Shown: one piece after another, positions 40,301 to 51,300 of the stretch
How positions within the stretch are numbered: the stretch's first letter is position 1
Layout of the letters: every line of letters starts with the position of its first letter
From: Acanthochlamys bracteata
Taxonomy: Eukaryota > Streptophyta > Magnoliopsida > Pandanales > Velloziaceae
Direction of reading: 5' to 3'
NCBI GenBank assembly: GCA_019914995.1
Contig: CM034129.1
Location: 5,159,725-5,223,724, forward strand
Length of the DNA stretch: 64,000 nucleotides
Program-made: the position numbers and the translations under genes
The notes under the pieces: model-generated
Seen by the model: only the letters and a program-made list of their open reading frames with translations
Told to the model about the DNA's origin: nothing
Databases searched by the model: none

Positions 40301-41876
40301 TCTGATCGCCATAGATCAGAAAGTTTAGATGAAGAAGATGGTGTGGCTTGTGATGATGGTGCAAACAGGGAATTCTTTATGGGAATATCTTTGCAAGTGT
40401 CCCAAACCTGAGTGCAAAAGCTGTTTGATGAAGCTTTTGACTGTTTGGAGCTTGCAGTACTACTGTTGCACAAAACAGGAAGTCTTCGAAAATGTGCTTC
40501 AGATGTAAATAATTCTGCTGAAAAAGGATCACATTCCTGAAAAATGCAATGACAGTAAAATATAATGCCTCTAGCATCTTTCTAAATTGTAAATAGTGCA
40601 GATGCAAACCTAATAGTTACTTAAGCGTGTGATGCAGCTAAACCATTAAGAAAGTTTTTTAATTTTTACAATTATTGTTTTCCACTACTGTGTAAAACCA
40701 AAGCAAATGTTCAAATCAATCCTAACTACATTTTGCATATCCATCTTGTTTCACTGTTAAGAAAATTTCCTTAGTCTCTGCAGTTGTTATACACAATAAT
40801 AGAGATCCAATAATGAGCTAGTAGTAGAAACATCTTACCGTGCACAGAAGGGATTGGACAATGGCTGCACATGAAGGGTCAGAGATATTCATGGAGTCAA
40901 ACTGCTTCTTGATTGCGGAGTCATCAGACGGAGTGCAACAACTGCTGCCGTTGTAGCTGCAGAAGGCCAATGGCGACTTCAGACTCACAGGTGCTCCTGC
41001 ACATCATTACAATTGAGTTGCATAGGGATTAGGGACAACAGATGTAATAGAGCTAAATTGGCCTTGTACGGGATTCAACTTGGGGCGAACTTTCAAGTGT
41101 ACAAGTAGTTCTACGCAAGGGAGTAAAAGAAAAAAGTAGCTGCACTTTTCATGATCTGAAAGCCAAGTTACAAATCTTCCTTAGACAAACAAAAAAGCAG
41201 GTAAACATGTGATTAATGACTTCTCTCCCAATTTCATAGAATAAATTAAATTTTCAGTAACTTGAGTTAAGCTAATCTTCCTAATAAAGTTAAATGATTG
41301 GGTAAGAACATTAAAATCACATTCTAGACAATCTCTTCCACAAGTTCTGTTGTAAGGAATTTATAAAGCATTTATTGAACCAAAAATTGGGCAATAATTC
41401 TCCCCAATTTTCTAACAACCAACCATGTGCTTGATTAACAAAACAGAATCTAAGCATCACCTTCTCAAGCCCAATTTTTCTCACAAAAAAAGTTTCCAGG
41501 TTTTCGTGTTCATAGTTCATATGAACACATTGCTTAAGAGACAAACTTCATAGCTACCATTCACACCTTCTAATTAAAAATAAAGCACTTTTCAACTCAA
41601 TTTCAAAGTTCTTCCAAAATTAACTAGATGAATGCTTCCTTTCACAAGGGGGAGTAATAATAATAAATTCCTGAGACCAGTTTTCTTTTTTTCTTTCTCT
41701 AGACCAGAACACAATCCAGCACATACCAACAAAAGAAGAAGGATGACAATGAAGAATCTAACAAAAGAATAAAATTTCTTACTTGAATCTGTACAGAGAG
41801 GGAAACACAGGGTGCATGGAAGTAGAAACTGAAGAACAAGAAGAACAAAGAGAAAAGAAAGAAGAGAAGCAGCCAT
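37330..41876 (-). CDS. HIPL2: HIPL protein, GPI-anchored glucose/sorbosone dehydrogenase-like
   Basis: Seven exons on the minus strand: 41876-41783, 40996-40839, 40536-39760, 39649-39433, 38699-38521, 38144-37900 and 37723-37330; 687 residues. A signal peptide covers about residues 1-24. Next comes a Cys-rich folate-receptor-like part (AFCSYNGSSCCTPSDD, CNSSTAS...FCTQVWDTC). The six-bladed propeller of the glucose/sorbosone dehydrogenase family follows, with GLCLERIGNGSFLNMAAHPDG, GLMGIAFHPNF, MMGDGGGQGDP and WAMGLRNPWRC. The C-terminus is Ser/Thr-rich with a final hydrophobic stretch (FLSAVLLAILFFVF) typical of a GPI signal, so the mature protein should sit on the outer plasma membrane. Plant HIPL enzymes have no firmly established substrate. 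Length fits HIPL1/HIPL2 (about 690); neighbourhood with ELF5 and bHLH79 favours HIPL2. Confidence 0.92.
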
Positions 41877-43980
41877 TATTGGAACTGCTTCAAAACTTCA
41901 AGGTTTCAATCTCAAGCTCATCTCAGCTCAGTTATTCACTTGTTTCTTGGAGTCCTTGAAAGTGAATATTTTAGCAGAGATACAGAAGGTGGGAAGAAGA
42001 AGAAGGACAAAAAGAGTGCTATAATAATCTACGGAAAAAGAAAAGAAATGACAAAAAGAAAGAACCTAAAATGTTGAAGTTGACAGAAGGCACAACCATT
42101 TTTCAACTCAATTTCAATTTCAACTATCAATTTCATTCATTGAATACGAAAACGAAGTTATGGAACATGAGTGAAGGCTTTCTTTATCAGTTCTATCTTA
42201 AAATTTGATATTTTACTGTTTTCGAAAAAATATTGATTATTTCTTGCTTTTTCATTATGAAAAAAGTTGGAATTTTTTATTGAGTTTAGATTTGTCTGTA
42301 GGTTTTTGGACGGGTTGCTGTTGGTGGTTGGGTTGAGTTCAGTTGAGGTGGGCTTGAGAAACTGCGTACGGTTTTCAGACTAACTGCTTCTTTTACTCCT
42401 TTCTGATTTGCTTACATTATGATTTAGTGATTGTTATTATCTTTAAATTATAAAAAAATTTTATATCACAAAATATTATTATTTGTTATTATTATTATCT
42501 TTTAATAAAAAAATTACTTATTTTAAAATTTTTTTTAATAAGCATTTGAGACAAACTCTTAAACCATCAAACACGAATTACATACTCCAAAATTTTGATA
42601 ATGTAATCAAAAAAATTAATTAATATCTATACTTTCATTCCATAACAAGATTTAAATTTAACCGGTAGACACATAGTGCTAGCATAAGCTAGAAAAACAA
42701 CGTGCCTTATATCTGTATAAAGTTCCGAAAATCTGAGCTCTTTATAAGCGTGCTCGAGATTTTTTGTTATTTAGTTAATTTTCTTACAGTCATATGTTCT
42801 TGCAGAAATAAATATTCTGTAGAAATAAGACGATAAAAGAAATCATTTAACACCTTCTGAAACTTTATTGAACATTTGAGTCTGTACAGCACTTCTAGAA
42901 TTTAATTATATAAAATGGGCACTAATGAACAAATGTCTTCGCAATTATTTGGCATCAGTTATTTTAGAAGAAGCGTTTAGAAGCATTTATAAAATAGAAT
43001 TTTTGAAAAATAAAATTTTTTTTTTAAATAATAAAAGTTATAATAAAAAAATTTTATTATGTAAAATTTTATTATATTTTTTAAATTTTTAAATATTTAT
43101 AAAAATATATTAAAAACTATAAAATAAAAAAATAAAAATTACTTCTTAAAACGTAAATCTAAACGCATATGTCTAAGGCTAACAAAGAACAAAAAAGTGG
43201 TGTCTGTATATTTGAGTTGAGCTTTTTAGTTATTTTAAATTTTTAAAAAAAATAAGTTAACTTTTGTAATACCAAAAATAATAAAATCATATATGAAACA
43301 ATTTTATTATACTATTTTATTTTTATATGTTTAATTATTATACAAAATTTATTGAAAAATATATAAGTTTTCTTAAAAAAAAGTAATGTAAAAGCACCGC
43401 CGGATACTTGCTATAAAGAAGCAAATATTGAAGAAGATGAGATAATTTAGTTTGACAAAGAGGATGAAATAATGATGGAGAGAATAAAGTTAGATTTTTG
43501 TTTGTCTGCTCTTTTGGCTATTTTCTTTCTTTCTTTTGATTCGAAAGAAGAAAAAGTTAATAGGTGGTACTTGAAAGCAATTTTTATTTTTTTAATTTTA
43601 TATTACAAGAAAATTTTATAATCTTAAAATTCATAAAATCTTTTATTATCTATTTTTATTATTTTAAAAATAAAAAAACTTATTTTAAAATATTAACTTT
43701 TTTATTCTAAAAAAACTTCTATTTTAAAACTACTACAGACATCCCCAAGAACTGCTGCAGTGCGGTGTTGCTTTTCATTCTTTTCTCATGGTTTTAACAT
43801 AATTTATGTTTGCTTTAATATCAACAGTGCATTTAAAAATTTTGTTGTTCCTTGTTATTATAGTTGCATGCCCAACATGAATAAAAAAACTATATATATA
43901 AAATATAAACACTACTTTTATAAACAATTTCAATTTTTTTATCAAAACTATTTAATTAAGAGACTGAACAACTTTAACTC
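41877..43980. other. HIPL promoter region and AT-rich intergenic DNA
   Basis: Bases 41877 to about 42200 are the likely leader and promoter of HIPL. Beyond that is AT-rich DNA including a clean small MITE (42973-43166). No gene recognised; the open frame at 43760-43984 is low-complexity. Confidence 0.6.
42973..43166. mobile_element. Small AT-rich MITE with GCGTTTAGA / TCTAAACGC ends
   Basis: A 194-bp element with perfect 9-base inverted ends (42973-42981 and 43158-43166) and an almost pure A/T interior. The ends and interior resemble the elements at 15939 and 54627, so it is probably a member of the same family. No coding capacity and no clear target duplication. Confidence 0.6.
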
Positions 43981-45067
43981 ATAGTTATCAGAATCGAATA
44001 TCGACCTACAAAGCCGTCCAAATCGACGGTTCCTAGTTGGACCCGACGGATCAACGGTTCGATCCGCCGGATCAACAACATTATTGCTGGGTAGAAGAAA
44101 CGGTTGCAAAACCAATAGGGAGATTAAGTCAAGAAAACGAAAACGTAGAACTCAACAAAGTAGCGAAGGACGGTATAAGTACTCTGAGAACTATTGATGA
44201 GAAATTTCAAACTCATAGATAGATTCATAATTTCGTATATAGGTAGAGAAGAAAAAATAAAAGCCAAGATTTACTTGTTCTATGACAGCTTCTGCTACTA
44301 TAGCGGCGACTTTTGACGAAAATTACCAAATACGTTTATAGTTCTGTCAATCGCACTGTGTTGACTCGCGACTACTCCGCTCTTCGTGTACAATCTCTTT
44401 CCTCTCTCGCCTCTTTGATCTTCTACTATTTATACCGAGTTTGATTCACTTACTGAAGAATCCAAAGCTGATTCAATCTCCACTAGCGCTAATTGGTCCC
44501 TTCAGAATGAGCATGGTTGGTATGCTTTGCAAGAAGCTATCTGTTGCCGGGACGATAACTTTACTAAAATTATTGTAAGATAATTACCAGCCGCTTGCTT
44601 AGGACAAGTTTAGTTCACCGTGGCCAGTGAGATCTACGCGGACACAGTCGTGAAGCAGACTCGCATGGTGAAGACGAACCTCAGTATGTTTAGCTCTCCT
44701 ACAACTCCGGCAGCCTAGAGGTAGAGCTCATCGACAATTAGAAAATTCGGTGAATGTTTGTAGAGACGAGCCTCGACGGAAAGAAGAAGATAGTTAACGT
44801 CTGCTGCCGGCATGCTCCAATTGTTTCAGTGGCCATGGTTCTCTTTGGACCAAGGATAAAACCCTAGAGGAGGAGACTGTCAAGTCAAATTTGTGCACGA
44901 TCGACACATTCAGCCGAGTTATAAATTCTTTTTAAATAGTCCGAATTAATCCGGACGGACGGATCGTCGGATTAATCTGAAATCCGCTCGAATTGAAATG
45001 GGTCATTTCAGATCAAATGCATGATCTTTTTTTTTTTCGATCCGGATGATTCGAATCTGACAACTAT
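43981..45067. mobile_element. Inverted-repeat DNA element carrying a host gene fragment (Pack-type)
   Basis: About 1.09 kb. The left end ATAGTTATCAGAATCGAAT (43981-43999) pairs with the right end (45049-45067) at 17 of 19 positions. Subterminal DNA is rich in GGATC/CCGGATC words. Unlike the AT-rich surroundings, the centre (44280-44880) is of gene-like composition and contains a fragment of an ankyrin-repeat gene (separate entry). Capture of gene fragments between inverted repeats is typical of Pack-MULEs and other Pack-TIR elements. I see no convincing target duplication, so the superfamily is not settled. Confidence 0.65.
44345..44612 (+). pseudogene. Fragment of a plant ankyrin-repeat (GPCR-chaperone-like) gene
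   Basis: Three blocks read as a plant ankyrin-repeat protein with a C-terminal GPCR-chaperone (DUF3424-type) domain. They are SVNRTVLTRDYSALR (44345-44389), IYTEFDSLTEESKADSIS (44428-44481) joined to NWSLQNEHGWYALQEAIC (44491 on), and YQPLA (from about 44586). The blocks are in different frames, and stops interrupt them (TAA at 44581-44583, TAG after YQPLA). Between ADSIS and NWSLQNE the stretch that in intact relatives carries the core repeats is missing, so the fragment has an internal deletion. It cannot encode a working protein. It lies inside the inverted-repeat element at 43981-45067, which suggests capture by transposition rather than local decay of a resident gene. Confidence 0.65.
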
Positions 45068-45347
45068 AATATATTTCGATTTCTAAAGTGTTTATGAAGA
45101 ATAAATATAAAATTTTTAAAATGTAAAAAATTAAATTATACTTAAAACAATAAATTTAGGACCCGTTTTGATAAAAAAGTGATAAATAAGAATAATAAAA
45201 AAAAATCAAAAGTAAAGTACGAGAATGCTGGAATAAAAATAATAATTATTTAGTTAAGTAATGAAGAATAAATAAATATTTTTATTTAATAACTAAATAA
45301 TAAGTTAAAGAGTAATTTTTATGAAAAGTTTAATACATTTTTGATAA

Positions 45348-45548
45348 GGGCGTGTTTTATGTGAACTTGAGTTTTGAAAATTAAATTAAAAAAATTAAAT
45401 TACAATTTAAAATATTTTATATTAACAGTAAATTTAAAAATTAAATTTAAAATTTTTTGATAAAATAAATTATTTAAATATTTTATTTATTTTATATTAA
45501 AAATAAATTTGAAAAAAGTGAACTTTAGAATGTTAGTAAATCCGACCC
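45348..45548. mobile_element. Tourist-like MITE, relative of the 580-838 element
   Basis: About 200 bp starting GGGCGTGTTTTA after a TAA. It ends GTTAGTAAATCCGACCC. The right-hand subterminal phrase (AAAGTGAACTTTAG...GTTAGTAAA) lines up with the right end of the 580-838 element (AAAGTGGAGTTTAG...GTTGGTAAA). AT-rich interior. The right flank is AAA rather than TAA, so the duplication is imperfect. Confidence 0.5.
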
Positions 45549-45568
45549 AAAGTGAAAGCATGCTTTGA

Positions 45569-45892
45569 TTAAAAGCTATTATTAATGAATTGCGAAAAGC
45601 AAGCAGCGTTAAGGAACATCATGAAGATAAAAACAACACTGTAATACGTGATTAACACCGACGGCAAGCAAGATGAAGACCCACGGCCACCGGATGACCT
45701 GAACAATCCGTAGGGATCTTGGAAGTTTTCAGCAAGGTCTAACGTTGAGCTAACTTCCTTAGCTTCAAAGATTCGTGGAGATGTTAGAAGGTGTCGTTGC
45801 ATCGTCTCCGGCGGGGTATATGAAAACCTGTTGTTCTTTCCGGCAGTACAGTTGATAAAAAATGAGATAAAACCGGTGCCTAAATATAACAA
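45569..45892 (-). CDS. Hypothetical small protein with one membrane span (uncertain)
   Basis: An uninterrupted frame of up to 107 codons in a patch of gene-like composition surrounded by AT-rich DNA. A downstream in-frame ATG (MQRHLLTSPRIFE) gives a 77-residue version. The product has a polar part (FEAKEVSSTLDLAENFQDP) then a Ser/Gly-rich stretch and a C-terminal hydrophobic segment (VLITYYSVVFIFMMFL). On the minus strand an acceptor-like ttatatttag just before the GCACCGG near 45878 could mean an upstream exon, but none was found. I do not recognise the protein. It may be an expressed small membrane peptide, a gene fragment or chance. Confidence 0.25.
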   Translation of the reverse strand: MLYLGTGFISFFINCTAGKNNRFSYTPPETMQRHLLTSPRIFEAKEVSSTLDLAENFQDPYGLFRSSGGRGSSSCLPSVLITYYSVVFIFMMFLNAACFSQFINNSF

Positions 45893-48329
45893 AATTTGAC
45901 GAGTAAGATTGGAAAGAAAATAAAATTTTTCTTCATTTGATTATATATCAATTCAGCATAGTGCTCGTTTCAAATATATTAAATTTTATTTATTTCAGAT
46001 TTTAAATTCGATTATTTTATATATTTTAATTATCAATCTAAATTTTATTTTTAATTTCACATCGAATTTTACTTTTTCAAAATAAAACTTCAAATTTTAC
46101 TTCATTTCATTTATTTTAAAATATTACTTCGAATTCTATTTTTATCATCAAATTTTATTTTTATAAAATTTAATTTAATAAAATTCAATTATGTGTATTT
46201 AAATATACTCATAAAGTATAATCAATTACTCTTTATATAAAAATAATCAAAAAATTTTACTTTTTATTATTTTTTATAAATTTATTATCAAATAAAAATA
46301 ATAAAAAATAATTATTTCACTTATTTACTCTGGATTCAAAAAAGTGTTAAAAAAATACAAGAGCGCATTATAAAAGGAGTACTTATGTTTCTCCCATTTG
46401 TATACAGATATGTATCACGTTATGGTAGCTGCTAACTTCACCTACTAGTCGTGTGCTTATCAAACATTCAACACGCCTACTTAGACTTAGAAGAAGACTA
46501 TACGGAGTTATCTAAGAATATTTTTGAAATAAAATTTTTTAAAATTAAAAATATTTTTATTTTTAAAAAAAATAAGTTCTATTTTTTTATTAAAAAAATA
46601 ATAAAAAAATTTTATTATGTAAAATTTTTTTATACATTTTAAATTTGTAAATAAAATTTCTAAATACTTATAAAAAATATATTAAAATATATAAAACTTA
46701 AAATTAAAAATTATTTTTAAAATAAATAATGCCAAATGCTCTCATATATAGTCAATAGATACAATATAATATGATAATATTTTGTTTCTTTCTTTGTAAT
46801 GGAGGCCAACCAGCTTGCTTTTTAGCTTTTTGAATTTCTGGAAAAAAATTGAATCATCCACTTTTTATAATAAAAGGATGCTTTTTAGCTTGTTCTTTCG
46901 CGAGACATCTCCGTTTCCTAATAGAAAATATAAAAAAACATCTACCAAGTTAGAAGGTGTTTAAGAATACTTACAAAAATAAAATATTTTGATAAGTTTT
47001 TGAAAATAAGCTTAAAGTTTTGAGTAAAAATTTAAAACTTATATATATAATATACAATTTTGTAATTTTTTATTTTGATCAACTTTTAAAATATTATAAG
47101 AAAATATATTGATCAACTTTTAAGATATTATTAAAAAAGAAATACATTAATAAATTATTAATAAATTTACAAAAATAAATATAAAATGTTATTTTAAATT
47201 TTTTTGATAAACTTACGGTGAAGATCAAGTAAACATGTCCGTACCACAAATCTGTACAACATCTTTTTCTTAAAAACAATTCTTTTCTTTTCTTATGTTT
47301 CTTCATTTATCAGGTAAAGTTGGGTTTGTAGGTTCTTCTGTGAGTCAGATATATGGTATGTTTGAAATTACTTTTGAAAATTAATTTTTAAATTAAATAT
47401 TATTTTATTTTATTCTAAATAAATTTTATTTTTTATTTTAAAAAATAAATAATAATAAATTTTATTAAAAAATATAAACTAAAAAATTGAAAAATTATTT
47501 GAAAAAAGTGCTGCCGAACAGTTCAGTTAAATTTGTTGAATTCCATGGTTAATCTAGATATGTAATCAAATCAATCTCATAGCAAGGTTTTCCCCCATCT
47601 TTTCTTTTATTTTTGAGAAATGCCAAAACGGCATTTAAAGCAGCAGATCTTCAGTCAAATAAATTTGCTTCGCTTTGGGAGTTTGGCTAAACGTTTCTCA
47701 AAAGTATTTCTTAATTTTATATTTTAAATAAATTGTTTTTACAAATATTTAAAAATTTAAAAAATATTTATTTCTTATTTTTAATTTTTTTGAAATAAAA
47801 TAAATTTTATTTTTTAAAGAACTTATTTTTTTAAAAATAAAAATATTTTTATTCTAAAAAAATTCTTTTTGAAAAAGCACTTCTAAAATGCTCTATTATA
47901 TAAGTGATTTGAAACTTCAACAGCAATAGAAATGTAATTGGCTAATGGCTTTGTTTGCAATCAATGAAAAGGACGACCAAATGCTTCACAAAGCAGCCAT
48001 AGCGCTTGCGTATAATCTCAATACATTTCAGCACATAAGTTCCCTTCAAGTTACAGTCGGTTAAATCTACGGGCACTTACAATAGCAATTTAGCAATCAC
48101 TGTCAATTCAACCATCCGACTCTGCACTTTCGCTTTGCCTTTAGTAATTCATAAATTTGATATAAGAATTACATGGATGTGATTCCAACTTCCCAGCACC
48201 ATCAAAAATCAAGATGCAAAAACAATCAGAAGCAGCCAGTGAATAGAAACTCAAATCCAGTTATCTTCTGAAATATCCTATACACTCCAGTCACAGTCAT
48301 GAGTTAGTTACCTTACTTTCAATGCAGCT

Positions 48330-51300
48330 TCAACTATCCAGAGCGCCAAGTTCTTTCATATCTTCTAGGAAAGCCATGTATGAGTCATCGATACTCTGTG
48401 ATTTGGGCGCTGCAGATGCGCTCGTTATCTCAGACTTCCCAACAACTACAGTTGCAGAAGGTTTAGCAGCTGGTGTAGTCAGTGCAGCATGTGACTTTGG
48501 CTTTGGTTTCTGAACCACATTCTCTCTCCTAACACGAACTGATGCAGGAATCTGCATAATGGCATCAAAGGAACTATAATCAGAACTCAGAATCACGCCA
48601 ATCACATGCAAAAGAAAGTCAAACAGCCAGAAAATGTGGAAGTACTAAAAAATAAGGTACTCCAACATTACATACACATATTACATATATAAAGAAAAAT
48701 GAAATGTAAATAGTTATGAGCAGGGAGGTGTTTAAAGGTCAATAAAAGAACCATTCACAAAAGCCGTGCACAAAAAAGGTTCAGTAAACATTAAATACAT
48801 ACCATAGCAGTTAGCTCTGGGGTGTGCTGTGCTAATGGCCTTTTAACAACAGTTGGAGCTGCTGACTTGACAAATGATGGCTTCTGAGGTGCTGGAGGCC
48901 TATAAGCAGACATACCATCCTCGGGATAAGGAAGGCCTGGAGGCATCGACAATGGTGGTCCAGGAGGTGCAGCAAAAGGAGCCCCTGGGATCGGTGGTGC
49001 ACTCATACCTGGAGGAGGCGGAGGTGGAAACCGAGCAACACCTGGCGGAAGCATGTCAGAATGCAAAATTGAAGCTAAAGGGAGTCTGGCAGCTACAGGC
49101 ATTGGTGGTCTTGGAGGAGGAGGAGGCAGATATGTATTCACCTTGGATGCATCACTTACACCATTAGCACTGGTAATACTAGACTCAAGAATAGAGATTT
49201 CAGCTTGATGATTTGCTGGGTTTGGAGGCAATCCTGGAGGAGGAGGAGGGAGCTTGGCTGCAACCTATATGCAAGAGAAAATGTCACTGTCAACATACAA
49301 TGAATTAGCACAGCTACAACCTTGTAACTTCTAAGTTACCCACTAATCTATCTAGACCTAATTCAAATGACCTATGCACTCTCAGAGAGCTACAAATGCC
49401 ATCACTCAGGGGAAATTTAAATTATATAACGTTCCATCTAACTGCACTTCTAAAAATCTAAGATGCTTAACCTGGTCAGACTCATTGAGACTTGGACCTT
49501 CTGGAGCAGTATTCTTCCCTTCCTCAACTTTTGTGCTTGCAACAGGTGGTCGAAAACCAGGTGGTGGTGGAGGTAAGAGTGAAGATCCATGACTGGCAAC
49601 TGGTTCTTTAGGCAGTGGACTTGGAGGATGGTGGTGGCCAGGATGTGGCATATCACCTCCAAGTGGCTTGGGTGGGGGAGGTGGTGGCGGAGGCAAATGC
49701 AGAGATGAAAGATCAGTGGCATCCTTTACAGAAGAGGCATAATCAGATTCTGGCAATGGAGGTGGCGGGGGAAGAGGGGGTGGAGGTGGAGGTGGCACAG
49801 CTGAAAGTCCCTCTTCCAGATCCCACTTTGAAGAAGATCCTGGCTCACCTGTGGAAGGCAGTGGGATTTTTGGTCCTGCAATGTTTTAGAAAGACCAAGA
49901 AAATCTAAATCAGAGAAAACCTAGAGTGAAGGTCCTGCAGGTAAGTATGTCTGAGCCTTGACGATTACTTAAAAAAAGAGGGGTATGGGATACAGTTAGA
50001 ACATACAGAGAAAAAAATAAACCTTGTGAGATACCAATACTGACCAATTGATGATTTGTACATTGGAGGCTTCCCTGGAGGTGGTGCTCCAGTTGGGTTC
50101 AACGTTGGATGGTAATAAACAGAATCCTAAGAACAAGTTTGTTAGTACAATTTCAAAAAAGTACACGAGCAACATATAAAGTCAAAGTCAGATCCATACC
50201 TCAGGCTTTGGATGTTTATCTCGGTCCTCTTCTTCTGCAGTTGTTCTTCTCTTAACAGGCCCTAAGTGGCTGTAAGAGTTGAACAAGTCATATAATGAGA
50301 ATGGATTTGATGAACATCAGCTGCACAGTACGAGTTACATATCAAGAGATATTCACCTGAACATTACGGGTGTCTCACCTTTCTCACGCATTCTCTCTTC
50401 ATACTCCTGTAAAGAAGAAAGTAGTGATAAGATTTAGAAAATCAACAATATTTCTAATAAAATATAGGCAATATACAGCAAATATAAATCAAATACATCC
50501 AGTGAAGTAAATAACAATTTACATAGCTTTAAAAAACCACTCTATCATATAACTCCTAAGAACAACAAAATTTGACATCTGCTTTCTCAACAGTAGCAGT
50601 TATGAATGCAATACGTGTAATAAATGCACAGGAGCCAAGAACTAGAGTCTGGTCAGCTATCCAGAACAATCCAAACATACAACTGTGGTGGATTGCAGAC
50701 TTGTTTACTGCTATAGTTCACAATTATTCTTGTAAAGTTGTATTATTGATGAAGAAATAGATACAATATAGGCAGCACAACAATAGAAAGCATCTTAACA
50801 CGGTGAGCAAGGCAGCACTGCTCTAACCATGGCATGAGAAACAGCCTTGAAACAAGAGCATTAGGTGCCACATCAACTACAGCAGAGAGGAATGGACAAG
50901 TGGAAAACCTATTGAATTTGAAGTAGAGAGCAAGAACTGCATAGGAGTATTGAAATGGAGAAAAGGAGGCTTTATGTTCCTTTCAAATTTCTGAGCAAGG
51001 CTGTTCTCATAAAAAATGAACGAATACATGGCATATGCAACACAAGGGATTCTTGAGAGGAACTTCCATGGAAATCAACAAAACATGACCCAAAGCAGCA
51101 TGTAGAAGCTTTAGCTAAAGTAACTAAGAGTGACAGTGACTCATTCTGCTTTTCAGTAGGTGAGTCACAAAAGTATTCAGGAATTAGAATGTAAAATAAA
51201 AAATTATCAAACACAGCCAGAACTACTGAGAAAACAATGATTAAATGAGAAATACGGATATTCTTACAAGATCTTGTGCTTTCTGTTAATTCCACCTCAA

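Larger units (their letters stand above)
45068..48329. other. AT-rich intergenic DNA between the Pack-type element and ELF5
   Basis: Dominated by AT-rich MITE-like blocks: 45348-45548 (listed), about 46508-46736, 46958-47200, 47340-47520 and 47690-47895. A non-AT-rich island at about 45550-45900 holds one open frame (listed). About 47940-48329 is of ordinary composition and is probably the ELF5 3' UTR. Confidence 0.55.

Noticed and set aside
49615..49908. Plus-strand 97-residue frame opposite ELF5
   Set aside because: It is the reverse of the proline-tract exon of ELF5; the long frame results from codon bias of the CCA/CCT runs.
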